A stretch of 64,000 nt of DNA from Sphingobacteriales bacterium (lineage in GTDB: Bacteria; Bacteroidota; Bacteroidia; Sphingobacteriales; Sphingobacteriaceae), in the NCBI GenBank assembly GCA_014763615.1, contig JACXVB010000013.1, positions 21,275-85,274 on the forward strand. The letters run 5' to 3'. The translations under genes were made by a program, and so were the position numbers. Shown one piece after another: positions 52,182 through 62,090 of this stretch. Numbering within the stretch: position 1 is the first letter of the stretch; every line of letters begins with the position of its first letter. A model generated the notes under the pieces. That model saw only the letters and a program-made list of their open reading frames with translations. It was not told the DNA's origin and did not search any database.

Positions 52182-54095
52182 TTAGTTAAAAGTAAAACTT
52201 ATCCCAGCATTAAAATTGATTCCTTTTGCGTTGTAGCCTGCAAAATCATTGTATGGCGTGTCAAAGATATTTTTAATATCCGCAAAAAGCCTCATTTTCT
52301 TAAATTGATATTGAAAATAAGCATCTAATTTACTGTATGCTTTCAAATTAGTTGATACCAAACTATAGGTTTTCACATCATAATATTGGTCGATACGTTT
52401 ATCATTCCATCTATAGTTTAAACTCACTAAAAAGCTTTTGCTAAAGGCATAACCCAAATTAGCTCCAACAGAATTTTTTGGTCGGCGAAATAAATTAAAC
52501 GTCTCTGGCGAGGTACTACTTAATCTCACATTACCATCTACATAAGCATAAAATACATCAAAGTTTAATTTTTTATTGGGCTTTAAGCCGATTTCTAATT
52601 CTAAACCTTTATCATGTTGTTGATTTTGATTGATATAACCGTACTTATTAGTAGTAATTAATCCGAAATTTATGACATCTCTAATATCTCTTTTAAAAAC
52701 GGAGGCGGTATAAGTGATTTTATCTTTTAAAATACTTCCTTCAATTCCTGTTTCATAATTTTCTGAAGTTTCGGGTTTAAGCAATAAGTTTCCGTAGGTA
52801 GAATACAACTGATATAAACTTGGCACTCTGTAAGCGGAGGAAACATTGACATAAAATTTAAACTGATTTGCAATTAATATGGAAGGATTAACGGTATAAG
52901 TTAAGTTATCTCCGTATTGACTGTGATGATTATATCTGCCTCCTAATTCCATCCTGAAAAGCTTTCCTGCTTTTAAAAAGAAAGAATGATATACACTAAA
53001 GATATTATTATTGGCATTTAATTGTGAAGGATAATTAGGATCTTGATAAACCTGATCAGTTGAAGCGTATCTATAATTGATACCAGAGGTAACTCCAATA
53101 AATGGGGTAAACTGTTGATTAAAAATAACTTCGGCATTAGAAATATTACCTTTATTATTGGTTATCGAGGGATAATTATCAAATTTGTTTTTCACATTGT
53201 TTTGAGAAAAAACGAGGCTCAAATCACCTTTATTAAAACTGATTTTTGTTCCTAAATGGGCCAAAAAAGCAACTTTGTCATAGGTATAATTTAAAGCATC
53301 AGCAAAAGCTCCATTATCTAAATCGGCTCTGTTTTGATTGATTTGCAAACCAGCGGTTAATTTGATATGGGTAGTAACAAATCTGGATAAATTTAAACCT
53401 CCTGCCATTTGCTTGAAACCATCTTTATCAAAAGATGCTCCAGGTGTTGTGGATTGTGCAGTAGAAAAACCTTTTGAATCGAGGTTAGAAAAATTGAAAG
53501 CAACTTGTGTTTGCTTGATATTTCCATTTAAACCAACAGCCGTTTTATAAGTTTGGTAGCTACCCGCGGTAAACAAAGCCTGAGCACTTAGCTTCTGATT
53601 TCCTTTTTTGGTGATGATATTGATCACGCCCGCAACTGCATCAGAGCCGTATAAGGTAGAACTAGCACCTTTCAAAATCTCTATTTTTTCAATCTGACTG
53701 ATGTCGATAGCGGCAATATTGTATTCTCCTGAAATTCCTGATGCGTCATTTACTGCTATTCCGTCGATTAAAATCAAAGTGTTAGCTGTTGAAGCTCCTC
53801 GTAAATAAACAGATTGTACCTCTCCTGGATTACTTCCGCTCCCTGCCACAGTTAAACCGACCACAGCATTTAGCAATTCGGGTAAGGTTCTTCCTTGTGA
53901 TCTGGCAATTTCTTCTTGAGAAATTACCTTCACTACTTTTCCAATGTCGGCAATTTTTTTGGGTGAACGTGAAGCGGTAACTACAACTTCATTTAAACTG
54001 GTGGTGTCTTTTGTCTGTGCAGACAAGTGGGTACTCAAAAGTACCAGTTGAACAAGCCCTAGGCCTGCTACAACTTGAATGTTTCTTTTTTTCAT
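52182..54095 (-). CDS. btuB: TonB-dependent vitamin B12 receptor (BtuB-like)
   Basis: 637 residues from ATG 54095; the frame runs 28 codons further up but that part is unlike a signal peptide. VVAGLGLVQLVLLSTHLSAQ is the signal sequence; TTSLNEVVVTASRSPKKI is the TonB box region (residue about 30-48); LPELLNAVVGLTV, SVYLRGASTANTLILIDGI and GSDAVAGVINIITKKG are the plug domain blocks. The rest forms a 22-strand barrel ending INFNAGISFTFN. It imports corrinoids across the outer membrane. A cobalamin riboswitch in the leader supports the substrate. Confidence 0.92.
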   Translation of the reverse strand: MKKRNIQVVAGLGLVQLVLLSTHLSAQTKDTTSLNEVVVTASRSPKKIADIGKVVKVISQEEIARSQGRTLPELLNAVVGLTVAGSGSNPGEVQSVYLRGASTANTLILIDGIAVNDASGISGEYNIAAIDISQIEKIEILKGASSTLYGSDAVAGVINIITKKGNQKLSAQALFTAGSYQTYKTAVGLNGNIKQTQVAFNFSNLDSKGFSTAQSTTPGASFDKDGFKQMAGGLNLSRFVTTHIKLTAGLQINQNRADLDNGAFADALNYTYDKVAFLAHLGTKISFNKGDLSLVFSQNNVKNKFDNYPSITNNKGNISNAEVIFNQQFTPFIGVTSGINYRYASTDQVYQDPNYPSQLNANNNIFSVYHSFFLKAGKLFRMELGGRYNHHSQYGDNLTYTVNPSILIANQFKFYVNVSSAYRVPSLYQLYSTYGNLLLKPETSENYETGIEGSILKDKITYTASVFKRDIRDVINFGLITTNKYGYINQNQQHDKGLELEIGLKPNKKLNFDVFYAYVDGNVRLSSTSPETFNLFRRPKNSVGANLGYAFSKSFLVSLNYRWNDKRIDQYYDVKTYSLVSTNLKAYSKLDAYFQYQFKKMRLFADIKNIFDTPYNDFAGYNAKGINFNAGISFTFN

Positions 54096-54203
54096 TTTGT
54101 TGTGAGTATGAACCCACAGCAAACAGAAATGATTTTTAAATGGAAATACCTGATAAGTACTCACACTCAAAAGCTTCAATCCCCGAAAGCTATGAATAAT
54201 TAC

Positions 54204-54373
54204 GTTGTGGCAGGTCTTCTGACTTACTCCCTGTTTCTCGGTCTTCCCATCCGCCGAAGGCGGACAGTGACCTTTAGATTGAAAAACAGTTATGAGAGCT
54301 TACAGCTGCGGGACAGTTTAGGATTTACACCTTATTCCCTTTTAATCCCGACCTCAATCGGGAACCATAACGG
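54204..54373 (-). promoter_or_regulatory. Cobalamin riboswitch upstream of btuB
   Basis: Read on the minus strand: GGTTCCCGATTGAGGTC, AAAAGGGAATAAGGTGTAAAT, then CTGTCCCGCAGCTGTAA, GTCACTG with a CCGCC/GGCGG stem, TGGGAAG and AAGTCAGAAGACCTGCC, in the order of the cobalamin aptamer. It lies about 108 bases before the btuB ATG and should lower btuB expression when cobalamin is abundant, by hiding the ribosome site or ending transcription. Confidence 0.95.
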
Positions 54374-54570
54374 CACAAAAGTAAAATTTTAAAATATTTG
54401 AGCTGAATAATTTTATTAACAATTTACAAAAACTAAATTGCTGATGAATAATTATCCATTTTTAATGCATTATAAAAGGCTATCTTTTATATTTTTTGAA
54501 ATCGACAGACGCAACAAAAAAGTATGCCTGTAGATTTAAATTTAAAGCCAAAAACATCATCATTCAAAAA

Positions 54571-55803
54571 ATGAAAAAGTTAAAACTATTCATCATCCTT
54601 ATTGCTATGGTTCAAATATCGGCGCAAGCCCAAAACCCTATTCAAGAAATTATAAATAATAATCCTGATTTGTTTAAAGCTGTTTTAGAGGATCCTAATC
54701 ATAAAGAAGTTCAAATTATTTACACTCAAATTGATAGAGACCATGATCAAAAGCCACATTTCACAACCTACACTTATCAGGTAGATGCTAAACATTATTT
54801 TTACCCGGCAAGTACGGTTAAACTACCTACCGCCATTTTTGCCTTAGAAAAACTAAATGAACTAAAGGTGAAAGGTTTAGATAAATATAGTACCATGTTG
54901 ACCGATAGTGCTTTTACTGGCCAAACTAAGGTAACACAAGATGATACAGCGCCAAACGGCTTACCATCTGTTGCCAACTATATCAAAAAAATATTATTGG
55001 TAAGCGATAATGACGCCTTTAACAGGCTATATGAATTTACGGATAGGGCAATCATTAACCAAAAATTAAAGCACTACGGTTTTAAGAATTCCAGAATCAT
55101 TAATCGATTGGCAATTGGGGATAGTGGCGAGCGTACAAGACATACCAACCCCGTCAACTTTTATAATGGAGAAAAATTAGTTTATCAAAAACCGGCTGCT
55201 TATGATGCGAATGACTATCCCATAGAACTGCATCATTTAATTAGAGGGAAGGCTTATTTAAATAATGAAGATAAATTGATAAACGAACCTTTTGATTTTA
55301 CAGGAATGAATGTTTTTTCCTTAAAAGATCAGCAAGAATTAATGAAGCGTTTATTTTTTCCGGATGCTTTTCCCAAATCTAAAAGATTCAATTTAACCGA
55401 AGATGATTATCAATTCCTGTATAAATATATGAGTATGTATCCAACAGATAGTAGAAATCCAACCTATACCCGCCCTGAATATTATCCTACATATTGTAAA
55501 TTCATTTTTTATGGCGCAGACCCACAAGCACTCATCCATCCTGATATTAAAATTTTTAACAAGGTTGGTGATTCTTATGGTTATGCCATTGATAACAGTT
55601 ATATCGTTGATCAGAAAAATGGAGTGGAGTTCTTTTTAGCCGCCGTGATACAATCTAATAATGATGAAATTTACAACGATAATCATTATGAGTACGAAGA
55701 AATATGCTTTCCATTTTTAAAGAATTTAGGACAAAAGATTTATGAAAATGAACTAAAAAGAAGAAAAAAATATAGACCGGATATCTCTAAGCTATTTAAA
55801 TAA
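54571..55803 (+). CDS. Class A beta-lactamase-like serine hydrolase
   Basis: 410 residues from ATG 54571. A signal peptide (MKKLKLFIILIAMVQISAQAQ). PASTVKLPTAIFALEKLNEL is the SxxK active-site helix, LVSDNDAFNRLYEF the SDN motif, and KVGDSYGYAIDNSYI lies where KTG is expected with a V in place of T. PNHKEVQIIYTQIDRD is an N-terminal extension beyond a plain lactamase. So it is a serine beta-lactam-fold hydrolase; whether it cuts beta-lactams, peptidoglycan or another ester is not known. The KVG in place of KTG suggests non-lactamase use. It is alone, on the opposite strand from the riboswitch. Confidence 0.8.
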   Translation: MKKLKLFIILIAMVQISAQAQNPIQEIINNNPDLFKAVLEDPNHKEVQIIYTQIDRDHDQKPHFTTYTYQVDAKHYFYPASTVKLPTAIFALEKLNELKVKGLDKYSTMLTDSAFTGQTKVTQDDTAPNGLPSVANYIKKILLVSDNDAFNRLYEFTDRAIINQKLKHYGFKNSRIINRLAIGDSGERTRHTNPVNFYNGEKLVYQKPAAYDANDYPIELHHLIRGKAYLNNEDKLINEPFDFTGMNVFSLKDQQELMKRLFFPDAFPKSKRFNLTEDDYQFLYKYMSMYPTDSRNPTYTRPEYYPTYCKFIFYGADPQALIHPDIKIFNKVGDSYGYAIDNSYIVDQKNGVEFFLAAVIQSNNDEIYNDNHYEYEEICFPFLKNLGQKIYENELKRRKKYRPDISKLFK

Positions 55804-55910
55804 GTGATTGATGAGTAGAAAATAGCATTTATCTTTAGTTCTTAAAATATTTAGGTTTTTATGGTATCGAAAATCATATAAGCATCGTATATCATATTAA
55901 AAGTTACGTT

Positions 55911-56186
55911 ATGAAAACATTTATACCTTCTAAAAATCAACAAGATCAAGAAAATTATGGAGGTGAATTTTCTATCTTAAACTCCAATAGCTATAAGAGC
56001 AGAGCTGCTTCAAGAACTCAAAAATCAACTTTATTTACTTCTGTTCTTTATTTACTTTCTATTTTAAGTGTAGTTTGTTGGATAGTTTCTCTAAAGGTTT
56101 ATCCTTTTGGCCACTTGTTTCAGTTTTTGTGTGGCACAGTGGTGCTCACGGTTAACTTTTGGGTATTCAAATGGACCAAATCCTAA
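55911..56186 (+). CDS. Small two-helix membrane protein
   Basis: 91 residues: a polar N-terminus with QDQENYGGEFSILNSNSYKS, then two hydrophobic segments (about 45-62 and 66-83, STLFTSVLYLLSILSVVCWIV and FGHLFQFLCGTVVLTVNFWV). It starts 107 bases after the serine hydrolase gene and ends 56 bases before the TolC gene. Function unknown; likely a real gene given regular composition, but it could be unrelated to the efflux locus. Confidence 0.55.
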   Translation: MKTFIPSKNQQDQENYGGEFSILNSNSYKSRAASRTQKSTLFTSVLYLLSILSVVCWIVSLKVYPFGHLFQFLCGTVVLTVNFWVFKWTKS

Positions 56187-56242
56187 ACTGAATTCTGAGT
56201 TTTCTTCAGTTTTCACTCAGATTTATTTACTTTCTTTGAGTA

Positions 56243-57484
56243 ATGAAAAAATATCTGAGTATTTTATTGGTCGTTTTTTTACTACCTATTGTTTTGAAAG
56301 CACAGGAAAAATCTTTGGATTACTTCCTAAATCAAGCAAAACAAAATAGCCCTCTATTAAAAGGTTTTGACAATCAGGTCTCCATATTAAAATTAGATAG
56401 TGCTAAAATAAAGGCTGGCTTTATGCCTCAAGTATCTGGTGCTTCACATCTTTTCTATGCGCCTGTGGTAAAAGGTTTTGGTTACGATCCAGTAATTACA
56501 AACGGGCAGTTATTTGATGCTTTAATTACTGTAAATAAAGAGATTAACACCAGAAGAAGAAGTAATACTTACATTCAATCTATACAATTAAGTAAAGACA
56601 GTTTAAATACCCAAAAAGCCCTAAGTCAGGTAGTATTGGCGCAAAACATAAGCACGCAATACATCTATACCTTGGGCGACCAAGAACTGCTAAAACTCTC
56701 TGAAGAGATTTTGAATTTGTTAGAAAAAGAAGATAATTTATTAAAGAGACTTACACAAAACTCAGTTTTTAAACAAACGGATTATCTAGCTTTCAAAGTT
56801 AATTTAGAGCAACAAAGATTAGTGGTAACACAGAATTTTAATCAGTTTAAAACTGATTTAAGCACCCTTCAATACTTAAGTGGCTTATCAGATACTACTA
56901 TTTATTCTTTGAAACCACTAGATTATGCCGTTACAGAAGCTCCGAAGTTTGAAGAAAGCTTAACTGCTAAATCTTATCAAATTGATAGTTTAAAAACGAT
57001 GAACAGTTTATCATTATTGCGTCTGAATTATCAGCCTCGCTTGTCTGCTTTCGCAGATGGGGGCTATAACAGCTCCTTCCCTTCTCAAGCTTATAAAAAT
57101 TTCGGTATGAGTGCGGGCTTAAGTATTGGTATTCCTATTTATGATGGAGGCCGAAGAAAAATGACTGAGCAACAAATTAAACTACAGCAAATGAGCATCA
57201 ATAACTACAAATATTTTGCTCAAAATCAGTATCAGCAACAAGTTAATCAATTAAAAAACATCATTACAAGATATGATGTTTTGATTGCTCAGTCTCAAAA
57301 TCAAATTACTTATTCTAAAACTTTGGTTGAGGCAAATGCACTGCAATTGAGTAGTGGAGATGTAAGAATGACGGATTATTTATTAGCTATTGCCAATTAT
57401 TTACAACTCAGGGCAAACATTATTCAAAACAAAATTAATCAATTGCAGGCCATTAATCAACTACGCTATTTCACGGTAAAATAA
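56243..57484 (+). CDS. TolC family outer-membrane efflux channel
   Basis: 413 residues. Signal peptide MKKYLSILLVVFLLPIVLKAQ. Then LNQAKQNSPLLKGFDNQV is the typical N-terminal helix of OEP proteins, and two repeated halves of long coiled-coil helices (VLAQNISTQYIYTLGDQELLKL, about 130-200 and 320-390) with beta strands between, ending ALSQLRYFTVK-like. It forms the outer-membrane duct of the efflux set. It is 1 base from the adaptor gene and expressed with it. Confidence 0.9.
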   Translation: MKKYLSILLVVFLLPIVLKAQEKSLDYFLNQAKQNSPLLKGFDNQVSILKLDSAKIKAGFMPQVSGASHLFYAPVVKGFGYDPVITNGQLFDALITVNKEINTRRRSNTYIQSIQLSKDSLNTQKALSQVVLAQNISTQYIYTLGDQELLKLSEEILNLLEKEDNLLKRLTQNSVFKQTDYLAFKVNLEQQRLVVTQNFNQFKTDLSTLQYLSGLSDTTIYSLKPLDYAVTEAPKFEESLTAKSYQIDSLKTMNSLSLLRLNYQPRLSAFADGGYNSSFPSQAYKNFGMSAGLSIGIPIYDGGRRKMTEQQIKLQQMSINNYKYFAQNQYQQQVNQLKNIITRYDVLIAQSQNQITYSKTLVEANALQLSSGDVRMTDYLLAIANYLQLRANIIQNKINQLQAINQLRYFTVK

Positions 57485-57485
57485 C

Positions 57486-58394
57486 ATGAAAAATAAACTC
57501 TCCCTTTTATTGCTTATCGGTTTATTTGCAGCTTGTCAAAATCAGCCATCTAATGATGGTCAAAGCATTCAAGCAGTTACTCCGGTTACGGTGGTAAATC
57601 CCTCCAATGTATCCTTAAATGATGATCTTACTTTAAATGCAAATTCGGTTTATTTACTAAAAAATTTGATAAAAGCTAACATCAATGGTTACATCGTGAA
57701 TTCAAATGTTAGGCTAGGGCAATTTGTAAAAAAGGGTCAGGTCTTATTTACCTTGAAAACCAAAGAAGCCCAAAGTTTAGGAAACACCATTAATCAACTC
57801 GATCCTACTTTTAAGTTTTCTGGTTTAAATCGGATCATCAGTAGCTCCTCTGGCTTTATCAGTAGTTTAAATCATCAGGCTGGAGATTATGTGCAAGACG
57901 GTGAACCACTATTACAGATTACAGACCAAAATAGCTTTGGCTTTTTGATGAATGTACCTTATGAATACCATCTTTTATTTAAAATAAATGAAGAGGTTAC
58001 TATTCTTTTACCAGACAGAAGACAACTGGCAGGAGTGATTGCTCAAATCATGCCGGCTTTAGATTCGATAAGCCAAACTCAGCAAGTTTTGGTAAAGGTA
58101 AAAAGTAATACTCCAATTCCTGAAAATTTAATTGCTACGATTAAACTCAGCAAGAAAACCTCTTCACAACTAACCGTTCCAACATCTTGCGTGTTAACGG
58201 ATGAAAGTCAGCAGAATTTTTGGATTATGAAAATGATAAACGACAGTACTGCGGTGAAAATTCCTATCCAAAAAGGAATTGAAAATAATGATAGAATAGA
58301 AATTCTGAGTCCAACACTGAGCGAGAAAGATTTAATATTATTAACAGGGAATTACGGTTTAGCAGATACAGCAAGGGTAAAAATCCAACATTAA
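57486..58394 (+). CDS. RND efflux periplasmic adaptor (membrane fusion protein)
   Basis: 302 residues. Lipobox LFAACQ near residue 17 makes it a lipoprotein. KANINGYIVNSNVRLGQFVKKGQVLFTLKTKEA is a lipoyl-domain half-motif, and GFISSLNHQAGDYVQDGEPLLQITD the second half. The protein is short compared with 370-400-residue adaptors, lacking a long coiled-coil hairpin: between the two lipoyl halves there are only about 30 residues. So it may bind TolC differently or need a partner. It lies between TolC and the RND pump genes with 1-2 base gaps. Confidence 0.88.
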   Translation: MKNKLSLLLLIGLFAACQNQPSNDGQSIQAVTPVTVVNPSNVSLNDDLTLNANSVYLLKNLIKANINGYIVNSNVRLGQFVKKGQVLFTLKTKEAQSLGNTINQLDPTFKFSGLNRIISSSSGFISSLNHQAGDYVQDGEPLLQITDQNSFGFLMNVPYEYHLLFKINEEVTILLPDRRQLAGVIAQIMPALDSISQTQQVLVKVKSNTPIPENLIATIKLSKKTSSQLTVPTSCVLTDESQQNFWIMKMINDSTAVKIPIQKGIENNDRIEILSPTLSEKDLILLTGNYGLADTARVKIQH

Positions 58395-58396
58395 TC

Positions 58397-61300
58397 ATGA
58401 AAGTCAATTTTTTCCATCAATATAAAAGTCCATTATTAGTTTTTGTTATTCTGATTATTTTAGGTGGGATTTTCTCTTTTGAAAAAATGCAAACCGCACT
58501 TTTTCCAGAAATTACCTTTCCGAAGATTAAAATTATTGCTGATGCCGGACAACAACCCGTAAGCCAAATGACGGTGGCGGTTACTCGTCCTTTAGAAAAT
58601 GCCATCAAACAAGTTCCTAATCTCATCAAAATTAGAAGTACCACCAGCCGTGGAAGCTGCGAGATTTCTGCTTTTATGGATTGGAAAACCAATATTGATC
58701 TTAGTCAGCAACAAATAGAATCCAGAATCAATCAAATCAGAAGTAGTTTACCTCCCAACGTAAATATTGTGGTAGAAAAGATGAATCCATCTATTCTGCC
58801 GGTGATGGGCTATTCTGTAAACAGCAACAAACGCTCTCCTATTGAGCTGAAACAGATTGCGCTTTATACCATTAAACCCTTTCTTTCGCAAGTAGAAGGA
58901 ACTAGTGATATCCGTATTATTGGAGGAAAATCAAAAGAATATTGGGTGATTTTGGATCCTGCAAAGATGAGTTCCTTAGGTTTAACACCTGATGGAATTG
59001 CTCAATCTTTAAACGCTACTAACTTCATCAAATCAAACGGATACCTTTCTGATTATCGATTGCTGTATCTTACCGTTACCGATGCACAGATTGCCAATGC
59101 AAAACAATTAGGCGAAACAGTTATCCAAAATAAAGGTAAAAGAGCGATTCAGTTAAAAGATGTGGCTAAAGTAGAGATACATGCAGCCAAAGAATACATC
59201 AAAGTAAATGCGAATGGGAAAGAAAGCTTATTAATAGCAGTGATTAAACAGCCCAATGTTAACCTGATTGCTTTATCTGATTCGATGAAAGTAAAAGTAG
59301 CTGCACTTCAAAAGATTTTACCCTCAGGCATTACCGTAAAACCTTATTATGTACAAGCAGATTTTGTAAATGATGCGGTGAAAAGTGTTACAGATAGTTT
59401 ATGGATAGGCTTAGCCTTAGCCATTTTTGTGGCGATTTTGTTTTTAAGATCCTGGAAAGCGAGTTTAACCATTTTGTTAACTATTCCGGTTACACTATCG
59501 CTGACTTTAATTGTACTTTATTTTACCGGTGAAACTTTCAACATCATGACTTTAGGTGCCATTGCTGCTGCTATTGGTTTAATTATCGATGATGCTATAG
59601 TGGTGGTAGAACAGATCCATCGAACGCATGAAGAACATCCTGAAATACATAGTAAAATGTTGGTGCATAAAGCCATACAATATTTATTTAAAGCGATGTT
59701 AGGTTCTTCCATCAGTACCATTGTAATATTCTTGCCTTTTGTGTTGATGAGCGGAGTAGCAGGAGCGTATTTTAAAGTGATGACCAATACCATGATCATC
59801 ACCTTAGTTTGTTCTTTCTTTAGCACTTGGATATTGCTTCCTGTAATTTATTTATCGCTCACCAGCAACAAGAAAAAAGCCAATATCAAACACGATGCAC
59901 ATGAAGTAAAAGAAAGAAAATGGGTGGGTTATTTTATCAAAAGACCGATCATCAGTTTTGCCTTTATAGCGGCTTTAATACTATCCATAGTTTTGATTTT
60001 GCCCCATTTAGCAACTGGTTTTTTACCAGAAATGGATGAAGGAAGTATAGTTTTAGATTACGACTCGCCACCGGGAACTACTTTAGAAGAGACCGATAGA
60101 ATGTTGAAGGAAGTCGAAAAAATTATCGTTAAAATTCCGGAGGTTGAAGCCTACAGCAGAAGAACCGGAACACAAATGGGGTTCTTTATTACCGAGCCTA
60201 ATAGAGGTGATTATTTGATTCAACTGAAAAAGAAAAGAAGCAGAACTACAGACGAGGTGATTAATGATATCCGCCAAAAAATAGAAGCTTCGCAACCTGC
60301 TTTAAGAATTGATTTTGGGCAAGTTATTGGTGATATGCTGGGCGATTTAATGAGCTCTGTACAACCTATAGAAATCAAAGTTTTTGGTCCTGATCAAAAG
60401 AAAATTCAAGAGTACTCTAAGCAGATTGGAAAGATTGCAGAAAATATACCCGGAACTGCGGATGTTTTTAATGGAATTGTCATCGCCGGCCCATCTATTA
60501 CTGTAAAACCAAACTTTGATAAACTAGCTCAATTCAATATTACACCTGCCAATTTTCAGTATCAATTGCAAAATGCTTTAGAAGGCAATGTAGGCGGTCA
60601 AATTTTTGATAAACACCAGCTTACCCCTATTCGCTTTATTAATTCAGACTCGAGCGGCAGAAGTTTAGCCAACATCCAAAAGATGAATATCTTTCTTCCA
60701 AACGGGCAGCTCAAACCTATCAGCGAATTTGCTAGCATTCAGCTCAATAAAGGAGAAGCAGAGCTAGAAAGAGAAGATTTACAAACTATGGGCGTGGTGA
60801 GCAGTCGGTTAAATAATAGAGATTTAGGTAGTACGATGAAAGAGATTCAGCAAAAAATTGGACAACAAATCGCTTTAGAAAAGGGATATAGTATCAGTTA
60901 TGGAGGTTCTTATGCAGAACAACAGCAATCCTTTAAAGAACTTTTGTTAATCTTATGCTTATCTAGTTTGTTGGTTTTCTCAGTAATGTTATTCCTTTTC
61001 AGAGATATAAGAGTAGCTTTAATTATTCTTTTAGTAGCCGTTCTAGGAATCTCCGGAAGTTATATTTTGCTTTATCTCACGCATACACCTTTAAATGTGG
61101 GCAGCTACACTGGCTTAATTATGATGGTGGGTATTATCGGTGAAAATGCCATTTTTACCTATCAACAATACAGCGAAGCTTTGTTAGAGATGGATCAGCA
61201 TAAAGCATTAATCTTTGCCATTAGCACCAGATTGAGACCTAAATTGATGACTGCTTTAGGAGCAATCATCGCATTAATGCCTTTAGCTTTAGGAATAGGG

Positions 61301-61444
61301 ACAGGCGCACAATTACATCAGCCTTTGGCTATAGCCGTGATTGGTGGATTTATTTTTGCACTACCGCTGCTTTTAATCGTATTGCCTACATTACTCGGAA
61401 TAATAAAAATAAAACCTGTTAGCGATGAAAATTTTGATCATTGA
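58397..61444 (+). CDS. RND family efflux permease
   Basis: 1015 residues, 12 membrane helices in the RND pattern. FEKMQTALFPEITFPKIKI at the N-terminus, DDAIVVVEQIHRTHEE with the proton-relay Asp-Asp pair in helix 4, LPHLATGFLPEMDEGSIVLDYDSPPG in the second half (heavy-metal/HAE-like periplasmic entry), and IMMVGIIGENAIFTYQQY in helix 10. The long periplasmic loops are complete. The MDEGS and SPPGT motif is shared by heavy-metal RNDs (HME) such as CzcA, but the DD pair fits drugs or organics too, so the substrate is open. It ends 20 bases inside the response regulator gene. Confidence 0.93.
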   Translation: MKVNFFHQYKSPLLVFVILIILGGIFSFEKMQTALFPEITFPKIKIIADAGQQPVSQMTVAVTRPLENAIKQVPNLIKIRSTTSRGSCEISAFMDWKTNIDLSQQQIESRINQIRSSLPPNVNIVVEKMNPSILPVMGYSVNSNKRSPIELKQIALYTIKPFLSQVEGTSDIRIIGGKSKEYWVILDPAKMSSLGLTPDGIAQSLNATNFIKSNGYLSDYRLLYLTVTDAQIANAKQLGETVIQNKGKRAIQLKDVAKVEIHAAKEYIKVNANGKESLLIAVIKQPNVNLIALSDSMKVKVAALQKILPSGITVKPYYVQADFVNDAVKSVTDSLWIGLALAIFVAILFLRSWKASLTILLTIPVTLSLTLIVLYFTGETFNIMTLGAIAAAIGLIIDDAIVVVEQIHRTHEEHPEIHSKMLVHKAIQYLFKAMLGSSISTIVIFLPFVLMSGVAGAYFKVMTNTMIITLVCSFFSTWILLPVIYLSLTSNKKKANIKHDAHEVKERKWVGYFIKRPIISFAFIAALILSIVLILPHLATGFLPEMDEGSIVLDYDSPPGTTLEETDRMLKEVEKIIVKIPEVEAYSRRTGTQMGFFITEPNRGDYLIQLKKKRSRTTDEVINDIRQKIEASQPALRIDFGQVIGDMLGDLMSSVQPIEIKVFGPDQKKIQEYSKQIGKIAENIPGTADVFNGIVIAGPSITVKPNFDKLAQFNITPANFQYQLQNALEGNVGGQIFDKHQLTPIRFINSDSSGRSLANIQKMNIFLPNGQLKPISEFASIQLNKGEAELEREDLQTMGVVSSRLNNRDLGSTMKEIQQKIGQQIALEKGYSISYGGSYAEQQQSFKELLLILCLSSLLVFSVMLFLFRDIRVALIILLVAVLGISGSYILLYLTHTPLNVGSYTGLIMMVGIIGENAIFTYQQYSEALLEMDQHKALIFAISTRLRPKLMTALGAIIALMPLALGIGTGAQLHQPLAIAVIGGFIFALPLLLIVLPTLLGIIKIKPVSDENFDH

Positions 61445-62090
61445 AGATGAAAAATCACTTGCCGATAGTATGGTGAAATATCTTCAAAATGAAGATTATA
61501 TCTGTGAAGTAGCGCCTGATACTCAATTGGCGAGAGAGAAACTAGCTTTATTTGATTACGATTGCATCTTATTGGATATCATGCTGCCAAAAGGTAGCGG
61601 ATTAGATTTATTGCAAGAAATTAAAGCTGCAAAGAAAATGGACGGAGTCATCATCATTTCGGCTAAAAATTCTTTAGAAGATCGTATTTTTTCGCTCAAG
61701 CTAGGTGCGGATGATTACCTATCCAAACCTTTTCATTTAGCTGAGTTAAGTGCCAGAATTCAATCCATTATCAGAAGGAGAAACTTTGAAGGTAATAATA
61801 TCATCCAACACGGAGATTTAATGGTAGATTTAAACTTAAAAATTGTTAAAGTCCAAAATAAAGAAATAGAACTCACCAAATCAGAAAGAGCTTTGTTAAT
61901 CTTCTTGCTACACAATAAAGGAAAAGTTATAGATAAAAGCGCCATTGCAGAACATTTAAGTGGGCAATCGGCTATGTATTTTGATAATTTCGACATCATT
62001 TATACCCATATCAAAAATCTAAAGAAAAAATTAGGTGATGCTGGCGATTACATTAAAACGGTTTACGGTACAGGTTATAAATTAGTTTAA
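61425..62090 (+). CDS. OmpR-type response regulator
   Basis: 221 residues. Receiver domain: IIEDEK (acidic pocket), phosphorylated Asp51 in CILLDIMLPKGSG and Lys in DYLSKPFHLAEL; a winged-helix OmpR domain follows (residues about 125-221: KEIELTKSERALLIFLLHNKGKVI, YTHIKNLKKKLGD, IKTVYGTGYKLV). It starts 20 bases before the RND gene stop, so pump and regulator are translated together. It likely controls the efflux operon itself or nearby PepSY gene. Confidence 0.93.
   Translation: MKILIIEDEKSLADSMVKYLQNEDYICEVAPDTQLAREKLALFDYDCILLDIMLPKGSGLDLLQEIKAAKKMDGVIIISAKNSLEDRIFSLKLGADDYLSKPFHLAELSARIQSIIRRRNFEGNNIIQHGDLMVDLNLKIVKVQNKEIELTKSERALLIFLLHNKGKVIDKSAIAEHLSGQSAMYFDNFDIIYTHIKNLKKKLGDAGDYIKTVYGTGYKLV

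Noticed and set aside
54075..54392. Plus-strand open frame across the riboswitch
   Set aside because: Its sequence is the complement of the aptamer and btuB leader; no family features, so a shadow frame.
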